From assembly GCA_015847255.1 (NCBI GenBank), contig JADLZK010008248.1, forward strand, positions 930,001-994,000: DNA of 64,000 bases, in the 5' to 3' direction. Both the position numbers and the translations under genes were made by a program. The notes beneath the pieces are model-generated. The model searched no databases. It was not told the origin of the DNA and was given only the letters and a program-made list of their open reading frames with translations. Every line of letters begins with the position of its first letter. Positions within the stretch are counted from its first letter, which is position 1. Positions 53,479 through 64,000 of this stretch are shown one piece after another. This DNA is from Hyparrhenia diplandra. Lineage: Eukaryota > Streptophyta > Magnoliopsida > Poales > Poaceae.

Positions 53479-53700
53479 TAATAGATTTTATTTTTTATCT
53501 ATATAATAATGGCAAAGGTGGGTAATTTTCTAAAAAAAAGTAGATCTAATGGTTGCCAATTACCGAGTCTTTAGATTTAATGGCTAGATGTTTCTGATTA
53601 ATGTGGAAATTTTTAGCATTTATCTTTTTTTTCCTAACGCTGCCTCGGTGAGAATTAACGTGGAGCCTCCGTTGGAGCCTTCAATTAGTAATAGTAAGAT

Positions 53701-54006
53701 GTTTTCATAGTGAAGGAACCGAAAGAGCCTCTCTTGTAGCTCACGCTTGGATCAAGCATTCACAAATACATTTTATAAATATCATGTTTGATCTATTATC
53801 GTGTAAGAAAACCTACGACCCTGAGATATATTCCGTACCTCCTTACAAATACATTGGACAGTTTCTGATGCCCACCTTGCATGCATTGAGTGCTAGTACA
53901 ATTACGCATATTGCTTGAGTATGTGAGGTAGTAGATTTGTGTGATGTGTTGAGATTGTGACTGATAGATCTATGATTGAGGGGCACTTGGTGCTAATGCA
54001 TTTTGG
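53701..54006. other. Short spacer between Helitron B and CACTA
   Basis: No gene or repeat recognised. Confidence 0.3.
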
Positions 54007-55905
54007 GAGCACTACCGGACTCGGCTTGTTTGCCCAGTGCCCTAAGCACTCAGCAAACGCCCAAAAACTCTCGGCAAGGTGTTTGCCCAAGGTAACTCTC
54101 GGCAAACAGGTCTCGGCATATAGAAGCTCGGCAAACGAGCTATGCCGAGATCTTTTTCCGTGTCTCGGCACACGTTTGCCCAGAGCCAACATGACACTTT
54201 CGGCAACCATTTTGAATAAAAATAAATAAAAACACGCATACACCACCGCTGCCACAGCACCACCACCGCCAGCGCCGCGCGGCACCACCAAACCCCCGCC
54301 GCCGCCACCACCTGCCGCCGCAACCAAATCACCGCCGCCGCCGCAGCCGCCCACCACATCACCGCCGCCGCCGCCCACCACATCACCGCGCCGCCGCCGC
54401 CACATCACCGCCACACACCAGCCACCATGACATGAGAGAGAGAGAGAGAGCGGGGAAGATCCCGCCGCGCCGCGCGCCACCGTGGAACCCGCCAAGCGGC
54501 TGGCCGTGCCGCCGTGGATCCGCCACCGCGCGCCTAGGATCCCGCCGCCATGCCGCGGATGCCGCCGCCCGCGATATCCCGCCCGGCTTTCGCCTGCTCT
54601 TTATGCGCCCGCCGCCGCTGCTCGCCCCGCCATTGCTCCTCACGGGCGGTGTGAGGGGCAAGCGAGGGGGGGGGGGGGAGGCAGAGGCGGGCCGGGCTGG
54701 CGTGTGGAAAAATGGAGGGCCGGTCGCCGTCGTGCCGCCGTGGGAGGAGCGATGGGGGAGAGAGAGGAGGACGAGCGACGGGGGAGAGGAAGAAGAGCGC
54801 GATGGGGGGAGAGGATAAGACCGAGGGCTATTTTTATCTAGTTTTTTATTACGTACTCCTGTGCTCGGCCCCGCTGCGGTGGAGTTTGGATGGCCAAGGC
54901 GCCAATTTGGCCGCGGATTTTTCACCCACCAAATTTTTTGTTTGCCGAGTGCCCCTAGCTGGCTCTCGGCAACTAACCTGTTTGCCGAGTGCTTTCACCT
55001 GATGCCTTTGGGCAAATAATTTCTTAAAAAAATATTTAAAAATATCAAGCGAGTTTGAAAAAAATTATCAAAATTTAACATGACACAATCTTTGACGTCT
55101 TTTGACTCTACAAAAGTTACGGAGTCAAATCACAACTTGATCGCCGCTTTCACTCCCAAACCATACCAGATCATTCTCAATCATCATGAAACTTCTTGAA
55201 GATGTTCGAGATTGTGAACAACGACGTGACAACTTGTGCGAATCATTCTCAAATTTTTATCATAGGCTCCATATACAATATCATGATATCTTGTCAAATT
55301 TCATGATTTTCAGACTTCGTTTGGTTTTTGTAGAATTTAAAAACCGCTTTAACATGGGTGTGAGATCGCGTTTCCTAATCAAGATGTTCGAAATTTCGTT
55401 TCATATCGTAGGTCAGGCCTCAACATGGTGTCGGTAGCATGAATATCAATTTTGTTCTCATTTTTGTCAAATATTTGTAGTACTTGCAGTTCAAATTTGA
55501 GTTAATTCAAAAATTACCGAAATGCATTTAATTAGTTAAATATAGCAAACTAATGTAAAAAATCAACAAACTTTAACATGGTGTGTTACATGTTGTATTT
55601 ATAGGGCACAAAAATTCTGAAGGTCCAAAACTTAAAATAAAAAAAAACATTTGCCCAATGCCTTTTTGTTAACACTCGGCAAGCGAGTTGTTTACCGAGG
55701 GCGAGGATAATACACTGGGCAAACATTAATGTTTGCCGAGTGCTGCTATTTGGCCCTCGGCAAACAACTCTATTGCCGAAGTGTTAACTGTTTGCCGAGG
55801 GTTCTTTTCGGACATTTGGGCAAATAAGTTGTTTGCCGAGAGCCCGACTTTCGCTCTGGGCAAACAGTTCGGCCCTCAGCAAAAGGCTGATTTCCGGTAG
55901 TGGAG
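54007..55905. mobile_element. Non-autonomous CACTA element (54010-55902)
   Basis: 1,893 bp, ends CACTACCGGACTCGG and TTTCCGGTAGTG, with 3-bp duplications GAG at 54007-54009 and 55903-55905. Many CTCGGCAAAC/GTTTGCCGAG subterminal repeats lie at both ends. The middle (54230-54840) is very GC-rich, with CCG runs and (GA)n, and the rest is AT-rich. The long open frames in the CCG-rich part are compositional. No transposase is seen. Confidence 0.88.
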
Positions 55906-56684
55906 AGTGGTTTCTAGCATAAGTATTGCATATGGGCGAATCGTGTGAATACTGCTACTTATGAAGACAAGACAGTTAACGAATAAGTCTTTGTACTGCA
56001 TCGAGCCTGAAAGACATCTCCTCAGCACACTGTAAAGGTACTTGTTAGTGGGTATACAAACTTGTGAAGCTTCACGACAACTTAGCCCATTTATGGGCCC
56101 TGTTTCGATGGGTGGAGGTATATGTTATAGGCGCGTGAAGTAGATCAAGCTTCCCTCAGCACACAGTAAAATCTGGACTAGTTTGCCTAGTAAGCTTTAG
56201 TTTCAATCAAGAGTTTTACCAAGGTTACGATTTGGTTCAGCTGGCTGATTGCGATGCTATGGCATTGGATTGAAAATTGACACTGCTGGTTTTGTGACAA
56301 TGACGGCGACGACAGCCTATCACGAGCACAACTCGTGAACGATAACTACCGGCATACACACGCGGCGATCGAACCCGGCGGCGCCAGCTCGGAGGAAGAA
56401 GAGCTCTGCGAGCACGAGAAAGAAGAAAGAAAAATGGTTTTGATTTGTCTTGCTGGCCGCCCAAGCACCCTCACAGGAAGTCTTATACAAGTTCTAGAAT
56501 AATGGCCCAAGGCCCAAAAGTAAAATTACATCCCTGCGGTGATGCATGTCTCGATCGTGACATTCCCCGTGGTGATGCATAGTCGGCCAAAAGTAAAATT
56601 ACATCCCTGCCGTGATGCATAGTCGGCTTACAGCCCAGTAAAATAGATACTACGGTGATGCATAACTCGATCGTGACATCCCCT
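55906..56684. other. Repeat-derived spacer
   Basis: Contains a small duplication (AAAAGTAAAATTACATCCCT at about 56516 and 56588) and a GGCCCAAGGCCC word seen near retroelement-interrupted gene ends. No gene is recognised. Confidence 0.35.
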
Positions 56685-58113
56685 TGAAAGGTCCTAAATG
56701 GCTAGAGGGGGTGAATAGCCTAATAAAAATTTCTACAAAACACTAGGCAAACTTGTTAGAATAACAAATGGCGATAAAAGCGTTTGCTCTAGCTCTACTT
56801 GTCGGCAAGCCTCCTATTGTCAATTCTAGTTGCTATGATCTCTAATTCACTCAATTTGCTAAGTCACTACTTTACCAACTAGGTGAACAAGCTAGATTAC
56901 ACTAAGCAAGACTAAGCAACTAGCTAGACTACACAAGCACAATATATATCAAAGTAATGCAAGTGTGTAGAGGTGATATACCACAATGTCGAGGCTAGTC
57001 AATCCAATCACCAGGGATGTTGTCACAATGTGAATAATGAATCCAAATACCAAGAGACAACAATCACAATGGAGAGACACTAAGATTGAACCCAAAGTTC
57101 ACTTGAGCACCCTCAAGCTACGTCTCCGTTGTGTCGACCTTCTCACGTGTGGGTCAAGGTGGAGCTCACTCCAAGCCAATTGCCTTTAGGCTTCTTGCAC
57201 CCAAAGCAAATGAGAGGTACTCACCGATACGAGCAATGTATTATCTTGCAATTTGTCGTCCCGACGAGGATGCACGGTCCTCTCACAAATCACCGGAGGT
57301 GGCCAAGAACATACACCTTCTCTTGCCAACGCCTCCACCAATCACCAAGCCGGATAGGAGTGGTGCTCTCCAAGAGCAACAAGAAAACCACCAGCTCACA
57401 ACAATCCCCAAGTGCCACTAGATGCAAAGATCAAAGCAAAGTGCACTTGAATCACCTCAACTCACTAGAATGATGCTCACAAGCAAGAGGAGTGAGGAGG
57501 AGGGAGTGTGCTCAGCTCTAGAGGTGTTAGGAATGATTTCAAATGACCAAGAGACCTCCCAAAGCCGGCCAAAGGGGTATAAATAGGATCCACCACGAAA
57601 TGGAGCCGTTGGGGAGGAACATGCAATTCTGGCATGCCGGCCCGGGAGCGCCACCGGGACTCATGCATGAGTCCGGTCGATGAGTCCGGTCGAACCGACC
57701 TTTTTGCCCAAAAATAGAATCCCTACGCATGCGCCCGGTCAGGCAAACATGCGTCCGGCCACGAAGTCCGTGCATGCGTCCCGTCAATCCTCGGCCGAGA
57801 CCTCAAAAAACATGCTCTCAGAACTCTCGACCGAACCACTCACCGGAGCGCGTCCGGTCGGATCCGCATGCTTCCGGTCGCTGGTCCGGTCACCGCCGAG
57901 CTGCGAAATTCCGCCGTTGTGTTGCCGTTTCTTCGCCTTTGCTCCAAACCGACTTCCGTCACTTGATTCTTGTTGCCGACACATCGAAGAACACCCCGAC
58001 ACCATGTGTTAGCATTTTGAAAACATTTTCCATCAAGTACGGAGTTAGCTCTCTAGGTTAGAATGCATGCAAATGATTTTGAACCTAGAGGCACATGAGG
58101 ACCGATATGTACG
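56685..58113 (-). mobile_element. Partial LTR, interrupted by the element at 58114
   Basis: Starts TGAAAGGTCCTAAATGGCTA then GAGGGGGTGAATAGCC, which is the inverse of the 3' end style of the solo LTR at 7620-7665. Words around 58005 (inverse of AATGCTAACACATGG) match 5855-5870 of the solo LTR. It is therefore a minus-strand LTR of a related family. Its other end lies beyond the element inserted at 58114 and outside the window. Confidence 0.6.
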
Positions 58114-59596
58114 TGTTGGTATAAATTAACGCGAACAGAGAAATCCGCAAGCGTTTACGGATACCGATGTAGCTTTCACCGGGAGTATTCAGTATCGATT
58201 TTCCACCGGGAACGTGAAGTGTACTAGAAAGGTTTAGAATGTCCTAAGATAATAATGGTAATGATGTGGGAAGAGAGGGTTAAGTTTTCTAAGTATTCTA
58301 ATGAGATCTATATGATCAAAGGCTCACTCTACTTTACTTACGTCGAGCAACGGTACCGCCCCGATCCTCGAAAAAGACGGGAAAGGGTGATCGGGGAAGG
58401 CCGCCAAAAAGCTCTCTGAATCACCAACCCGAACGTGGTGGATTACAAAGACCGACAGGTCGTCACCCCCAGGGCTACCACAACTAACCGTGGGATTGGG
58501 CGCAAACTCGGGTAAACTCTAGCCTAGACACCACGTCTGGCTATCTACACTATCGATTACTACTCTAGCCACGCACGATAACTAGAGCACTCAATACGGC
58601 GGAGATCCATTAAATACTGAGTAAAGTAAGAACCGAAAGTAATTAAATAGAATAAATAGAAATAATAAATGAAGAACACGGAGATTGTCAAGACGGACTT
58701 GTTGCGGCAGAAGTACAATGATGATGAAGATCCGACAGTCCGGATCTCCGACTTTCTCCTCGCCTCTCTTCTTGATCTTACAACTAGATGAACTAGAAGA
58801 ACTAGAACTAGAACTAGATGAACTAGACAACTAGAGGGACCTCTCTCTTCTAATATGAAACCCTAGTTTTTTGCTTGTTGATAGCTAATGAGGAGATGAT
58901 GTCTCCGGGGGCGCCTTTGGGGCTGCTTATATAGTCCGAAGGAGGTACCGTGTGTTGGATTTGATTACAACTCGTACTCTTCCCTGTCGTCGTCGGATCA
59001 AACCGACATTAAACATGTGGTTTAGATCGCGTGTCAAAAGTCTGGGGTTGAGGAAGCTTCGAAGCGCGGCCGATGGCGTGGGGGGAGGCCGGCCGGCCTT
59101 AATATTAGGCCGGTCGGCCCAAGATGGACCCCACCTGGGCTGAGCTTTTTGTGGGTGCGTGCGTGTCGCCGTGCCGTTTCCGAATTGTATTAATTCGCGT
59201 CAAACGGAGTCCGGATGAGGGAGTTATGCCCGTTTTACCGAACCCCCTCTGCGCGTGACATCTTCTCGATTCTGGACTCCGAATATGGCAAATGATATAT
59301 CCGTTTCGATCATCTCGACGAGCTCTTCGCAATGTTGTACTTTGATTCTTCATTTGAAGTACTTCTATGTTGCTCTTTTGTAGGAGTTGGATCGAGTACG
59401 ATTGGGACACGCCTTGGAGTCGTATTTCTTCAATACTCTCGGGCTTTGTTTTCTGTTTAGTCCCCCGAAAATCACAACTTCACCAAAACTCATGGAAATT
59501 GTCGTGTAAGCCCTAATAAGGTGATCTAATTATATTTTAGTCCTTCTTCTTCATATTCAGTTGACAAGTAAAAGTATACGTTAATATGTGTCAACA
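58114..59596 (-). repeat. 3' LTR of a minus-strand LARD-family element
   Basis: 1,483 bp, TGTTGGTATA...TGTCAACA. The complement begins TGTTGACACATATTAACG and shares long stretches with the LTRs at 8464 and 14884, including GAGCTCGTCGAGA.GATCGAAA then CGGATATAT and CATCCGGACTCCGTTT. The purine tract (inverse of AGCTTGGGGGAGCT) follows at 59597. The partner LTR is outside the window, so the target duplication (left flank GTACG) cannot be tested. Confidence 0.8.
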
Positions 59597-62500
59597 AGCT
59601 CCCCCAAGCTTACCCTTTGCTAGTCCCTAGCAAAGCTATATGCTATAGTAGGATCGGGAGTTGCTACTACGCTTTCATAACTCGTAAGTACTATGTTTAT
59701 CGAAACAAATTCTCCTCTCAACAAGATTGCTCTCTCATATCTTTTACCATGGGCGTAGCCTTTTCATAAATCATAAGCAATTAAAAGGCGAGAACAATCA
59801 AGTTAAGTACCATGTCTCAAGCTCTTTGATCAACTATCATCCTGGGGTTTTGCAATATTTTTCAAAAGAAACTCAGAGATCCTATGTATGACCCTCTCAA
59901 GTAGGTGGTATATATAATGGAGTCACACGTGGTAAGATACATATGGTGGAATGGTAATGGCGGAATGAATGAGGATGAAAGGTAGTAAACAGACCTTTAG
60001 CCTTTTTTATTATTTTTTTCTTCTCAAGCATCTTGGACTATATCTCTCTTTCTAAAAATTGCTAAGAACCTGGGCTATCCATTCTTGGAGAGGTGGGCTT
60101 TGCCCCGGACTTGTGTCCATTTTTCTCTCTCCTTAGAGATGTGGGCCCTACTCACCCTCGGACACGTGTCCATTATTCATCTCTAAAATTTATTATTATT
60201 AGGGAGGTAGGCCCTTCTCGCCTAGTATGACATTTGTCCTTTACTCTCCCTCTCTCGTCTCACTTTTTCTCTCTCTTTTTTTTTTTCGAATGTAGCCTCG
60301 AGTCTTTTTGGTATAAAACATTGAGAGAGACATATCCAAAATTGCAAGAGCTTATTTTTCATAACATGGCTAGTGGCTAGTGGAGTTTGAGGATGCGTAC
60401 TTCCGGGTTAGAAGCAGCGTATTTGGTGAAGTGGGATGATCTTGATGTGAATGATAGACTCTTAAGGGTCATAACTAAGGAACTCATCATGTAGTATTTT
60501 TATGATTTTCAAAAGATAAAACCGGGGAATCAAGTATCTCTAGGAATATGATAAATAGCAGCTCAACTTTTTTCCTGAATCTATCCTTCAACGCTAAGAC
60601 TCGGATTAAGCACGTGCTTCCCAGGTGTTGGGTTTAGAGCAAATTAAGCGTTAAAGCTTTAGGAGAATCTAAGTCCGAAATGTAAACACTTTAAGAGGAA
60701 TTATGGCGGAGCAACTATTCATCATTTCCAAGCATATGCCAACATGATCATTAAAGAGAAAAGCCAACTAGCGAGACTCCGGCATTTATTCGGACTCTCA
60801 ACAAACTAAGACTCTAATTATGACCAATTAAATCTAGCAAAGCAAACATATATAACTAGCTAATATTAAAATGGATAGGATAGTGATACTTATCGTGATA
60901 AGCGGGGGTGCTCTCCCCAAGCTGGATCTTGAAGTAGTCCTTTGATTCCTCCTTGGAGCTTGTTCGTCTTCGGGTCTTCCTTAAATATTCTCCTGCAAAT
61001 ATTAATTCCACATACCCGAAGGAACAAATTCTAGGAACATGTTGTGAGCCTTCATGTGCTCACTTCTTTTTGGTTTTTTTCTATAAAAGCATGGACCTTC
61101 ATGTGCCCACATATTTTTGAAAATTTTTCTATGCAAAAAGGATGATGATGCAAAAACATATGAATGCAATATTTTTTTTATATTTTTTATTTTTGTGCCA
61201 CCACAAGTAGGGAGTGCTTACATGGGGCTTAAAGATAAACAGATGCAAATGCAACAATATATTTATGATCTTTTCTAATGCGGGTGTAGGAAAGTAAATA
61301 TGCTAAAGGAAGTATGCTAATTTAAATATGCTCTGAGAGAAAATAAATATGCGAGATAAATATCGAGTTACCTCTTGATGAGAGTTTTGAGTACTTACTC
61401 CCATGGCGTCTTTGTCATCTCGACGCCTCGTCGGAATGTCGTGTAATGGGTATGATGTCTTCAATGATCTCGGCAGTGGCGTAGATGAGGTAGCCGATGG
61501 TGTTTGTTCAGTTGGTGACGCGGGTAGCGGTAGGTCTTCCGAAGGTGTACTCTTGTTGTCCTCTTTAGTAGGTGATGATTCTTTCTTTCCCCATGCTTAC
61601 TTCTTCGGGTAGCGTCTCCGCGTCTTTGTTCTTCTTGGGCTTGATAAATGGAGGATGCCCTCCCCCAAGCTAGGTATTCACCTAGTCTCTTAGCGATGTT
61701 GGAGTGAGGTAGACAATTGTGGAGGTGTCAACCCCTCTTGGTCCTTCAAATCTTGCTTGATCACTCCTTGAGTGCTTCATCTGATCTTGACAGTTGCATC
61801 TCCTAGTAGGATGGCATCACCCATGTTCCTTGCTCAGTGTGCATGTCGTAGGTCGGGACATTCACTTGTGGAATTTTGGAGAAGTGGCGATTCCTCCACA
61901 TTTTGCGCAAAAAAGTGTGTCCTGCTTGCATAGACAAGGTAGAGATCAAGTGCATGGGCTCTATTGGTGGGAAAACACCAATAGAACCAAAACTTTATTC
62001 ATCTTACTCTATCCTTGGGCACATCTAAACATGGTAACATCATGTGTTCTATTTTTATTTATGACAAAGGTGACAAGATCAGACACCAAGCATGAAAGTA
62101 GCATTTAAAATTGTAACATGAATGATGAGTGATCAAGTGAGTGGTGTGAAGAACAATTTATAGAGCTAAACATGTTGAGATCATCAGATAAAATCAAGCA
62201 AAGTTGTAACTCTAACATGTTTGACTTTATGAGTAAGCCATGATAAAGAGAAGGTTCTGTGACTTACCTCAAGATGTTACCTTTAATATTTGGAGCATGA
62301 TGGCGCTGAAACATCTTGTAGAAGTCCTTGTGTCTTGCTTCATCTCAGTGTGAGCTCATCTCGGGACCTCCCCAAGCTTATTTGAGAGTGTCTTATTTCC
62401 TACAGGGGTTAGTCCGACAAAAGATTCTTTTTCGCTCCAATCCTATAATGATTAGTGACGTAAATACCCGAAGGAATGTTTACACATGTATATTTATATA

Positions 62501-62707
62501 CTCATATCACAAGGAAAAGTAAGGACTCATGCTCTATCTCAAGAATTCTTATTTTTAGGACACAAGCTCGTCCTTAGGAAACCTTTTGAAAGCTACTTAA
62601 GATAGTGAAGTGGTCTCCCCTTCAACACCACCTATATCAAGATTCATGACCACGAGATCTAGAATATTTATTATAGATGAACGCATCTACAATCACCCTC
62701 TCAAAAT
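59597..62707 (-). mobile_element. Non-coding internal region of the minus-strand element
   Basis: Inverse homologue of much of 9976-14864: the T- and purine-rich blocks at 60085-60240, CCTTCGGGTAT words, the GAGCCTTCATGTGCTCAC block at 61053 (inverse at about 11092) and the hairpin at 61957-61988. No RT, RNase H or integrase frame lies between the gag and the LTR, so the element looks pol-less on this side. Confidence 0.7.
61957..61988 (-). other. Conserved hairpin, second copy
   Basis: GGCTCTATTGGTGGGAAAAC then ACCAATAGAACC on the + strand. It has the same stem and loop as 12220-12251, with a G-C pair replaced by A-T. Flanking sequence (GCATGGGCTC side) is also conserved. Confidence 0.6.
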
Positions 62708-63992
62708 CTATAGGAGGCAAGAGCACGAGGGGGTTGTATGTCTCTTGAGAGTGTTTAGACTAGAGAGACTAGGTAGTTCAGGAAGTTTCTCATGTGAGCA
62801 TGAACTAGATGAAGTGTCTATGTAGTAGCTTCCATGCTCATTGATGTCATCCTTCTTCTCAAACTCCAAGGTTGATTTGTCATAGATATCTAAAGTTTCT
62901 CTTGGAGTGGTGTCTCTCAGGTCGATCTCATCTAAGGTCTCGTCCATCCATTCAACGGCTGTAGCATATAACTCTTTATTATCCTCTAGCCATTGTTGTC
63001 GCTCTTCTTGGTCTTCCTGGTGGTCTTGATGGCTCCTATATTTAGGTTGTCTTGATGAATTTTTAGGGCCCTCAAGGGTCTCAAGGGAAAGAGAGTACAA
63101 GGATTCATCGGGGTTAAGGATGGGTCTGAAAATGGGTTCGAATATGTAATCTTGTCTAGGCATGAAAGGGGAGAAAATAAGATCGTCTTCTAGGTAGCTT
63201 GGCTCTCCTTCTATGGCATCACTAGACATGCCATCATAGAATTCCTCCCGATATCCTTTGTAGGAACGAGAACATTTTCTAGGAGACTCCTCCTCAAAAG
63301 AATTTGAAATATATTCACTTGGAGGTCTCTTAGGTGGATGCATTCTAAATGATAAATTCGAGGCATTCCTAGAATTTTCAAAAAGATCAACCTCGATGGA
63401 AGGATGGGATTCATCACTCTCTAAAGTGTTTAGAGTGTGATGTGTTTCCATAGTAGGAGATTCTATGGCAACCAAATCTTTTATAGGAATTTTAGATTTG
63501 GTTGCGTGTGTCTCCCTCTTGTTGTTCGGGGCTTGGCTCGACTTCTTCTTCGGGTAACTCATCAAAAATGTTAGTGTAGGGAGTGTTGTTAAGGATTTTC
63601 TCAAGAATGGCTTTTCCCTCACTAACTAGTTTATGTGAGAATGATCCTCCCTGAAGTGATGTCGAGATTCGAGAGCAAGCTTCCTTGTTAAGACCGCGAT
63701 AAAAGTGATAGAGCAGGACATGGTCAGGCAAGGAAAGGTTTGGGCCCGAATTGGTAAGGCTTGTGAATCTAGCCCAGGCTGCTCCTAGAGTCTCCTTCTC
63801 TTTTTGTCTAAATGTAAGAACTTCTATTCTAAGGTCAGCGATTTTATAAAGAGGAAAGAAGGCAAGACAAAATTTGTCTCGAAGTTCATCCCAATCTCCA
63901 TTTACGTTTCCTACAGAGTGAGCATACCATTTTCTCGCTCTTCCCTCAAGGGAGAACGGAAATAATTTCCATTTAATGGTCTCTTGTGTCAT
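62708..63992 (-). CDS. Retrotransposon gag (gypsy type), partial, one frame break
   Basis: Gag capsid region of an LTR element; gag packages element RNA into virus-like particles. The first frame (63992 down to 63492) shows the Retrotrans_gag signature KLFPFSLEGRARKWY, GDWDELRDKF then FFPLYK, and LYHFYRGLN. The second frame (63622 down to 62708) is acidic and Ser-rich with no zinc knuckle seen. The two frames overlap at 63492-63622, so a frameshift, natural or mutational, separates them. The N-terminus runs off the window. Downstream comes non-coding DNA and then the 3' LTR, with no protease or pol. Confidence 0.75.
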
Positions 63993-64000
63993 GCCGTAAA

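Larger units (their letters stand above)
46140..53699 (-). mobile_element. Helitron B (outer), interrupted by Helitron C
   Basis: The minus strand starts TCTTACTATTACTAATT at 53699 and ends at 46140 with the hairpin CCCGTGCGAGAGCACGGG and CTAG about 10 nt later. Its 5' and 3' flanks are A and T as expected. The element is interrupted by a second set of ends at 49423 and 53478. Excluding that insert it is about 3.5 kb. It carries a threefold 395-bp repeat and GC-rich pieces at 48600-49340 that could be captured host DNA, but no Rep/helicase and no family I can name. Confidence 0.7.

Noticed and set aside
54432..54841. Overlapping frames of more than 110 codons on both strands
   Set aside because: CCG and GA repeats in the CACTA core open all frames; products are low-complexity.
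57129..58061. Overlapping 96-114 codon + strand frames
   Set aside because: They fall in the LTR at 56685-58113 and show no protein family.
61794..62108. 104-codon + strand frame
   Set aside because: It crosses the conserved hairpin of the minus-strand LTR element, and the homologous region at 12100-12400 does not keep the frame.

Overview
The window is nuclear DNA of a flowering plant, almost certainly a grass (Poaceae) and probably panicoid. The evidence is an NB-ARC/LRR resistance-gene cluster of grass CNL type, a grass-type cytoplasmic non-RD kinase with several introns, an Au-type tRNA SINE, Stowaway MITEs, CACTA elements with CTCGGCAAAC-type subterminal repeats, Helitrons, and deep nests of Ty1/copia, Ty3/gypsy and LINE remnants. 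No bacterial operon, CRISPR array, rRNA or true tRNA gene is seen.

The backbone is a tandem duplication, all on the + strand, of one unit in the order kinase, NB-ARC, LRR. Copy 1 has kinase remnants at 132-1156, an NB-ARC exon at about 1925-3056 and an MHD/LRR exon at 21075-23359. Copy 2 has a kinase at 31926-33395 (five exons, 307 aa, intact), an NB-ARC exon at about 34125-35241 (broken) and an MHD/LRR exon at 41280-43760 (intact). Exons, intron flanks and 3' flanks align between copies. The order resembles a kinase-NLR with the kinase where a coiled coil usually sits, as described for wheat Tsn1. Lesions are complementary: copy 1 keeps an open NB-ARC but has a dead kinase and a frameshifted LRR start; copy 2 keeps kinase and LRR but has a frameshifted NB-ARC. 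A third, more decayed LRR piece lies at 24727-25192. As read, no complete kinase-NLR protein is encoded.

Most of the rest is transposon. The copy 1 NB-ARC/LRR intron (3057-21074) holds a roughly 17.7 kb nest: copia pieces, a 2.4 kb solo LTR with a 5-bp target duplication (5257-7665), an 8 kb non-coding LTR element with a 5-bp target duplication (8464-16443), a GC-rich short-LTR element, a minus-strand gypsy gag/protease remnant and a truncated LINE. The copy 2 intron (35242-41279) holds diverged 148-bp repeats, a minus-strand transposon-domain remnant, an LTR-like stretch and a hAT-type element. Between the copies lie an Au SINE, several MITEs, a 2.8 kb Helitron (25944-28764) and a CACTA element (29983-31093). 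Downstream lie a LINE tail, two nested Helitrons (46140-53699 and 49423-53478), a CACTA element (54010-55902), a partial LTR, and a minus-strand relative of the 8 kb element (58114 to the window end) that carries gag but shows no pol before its 3' LTR.

The most interesting signals are the duplicated kinase-NLR with complementary decay, the sequence evidence at the kinase/NB-ARC junction for an ancestral fusion, and a 13-bp hairpin with a compensatory base change conserved between the two copies of the non-coding LTR family.
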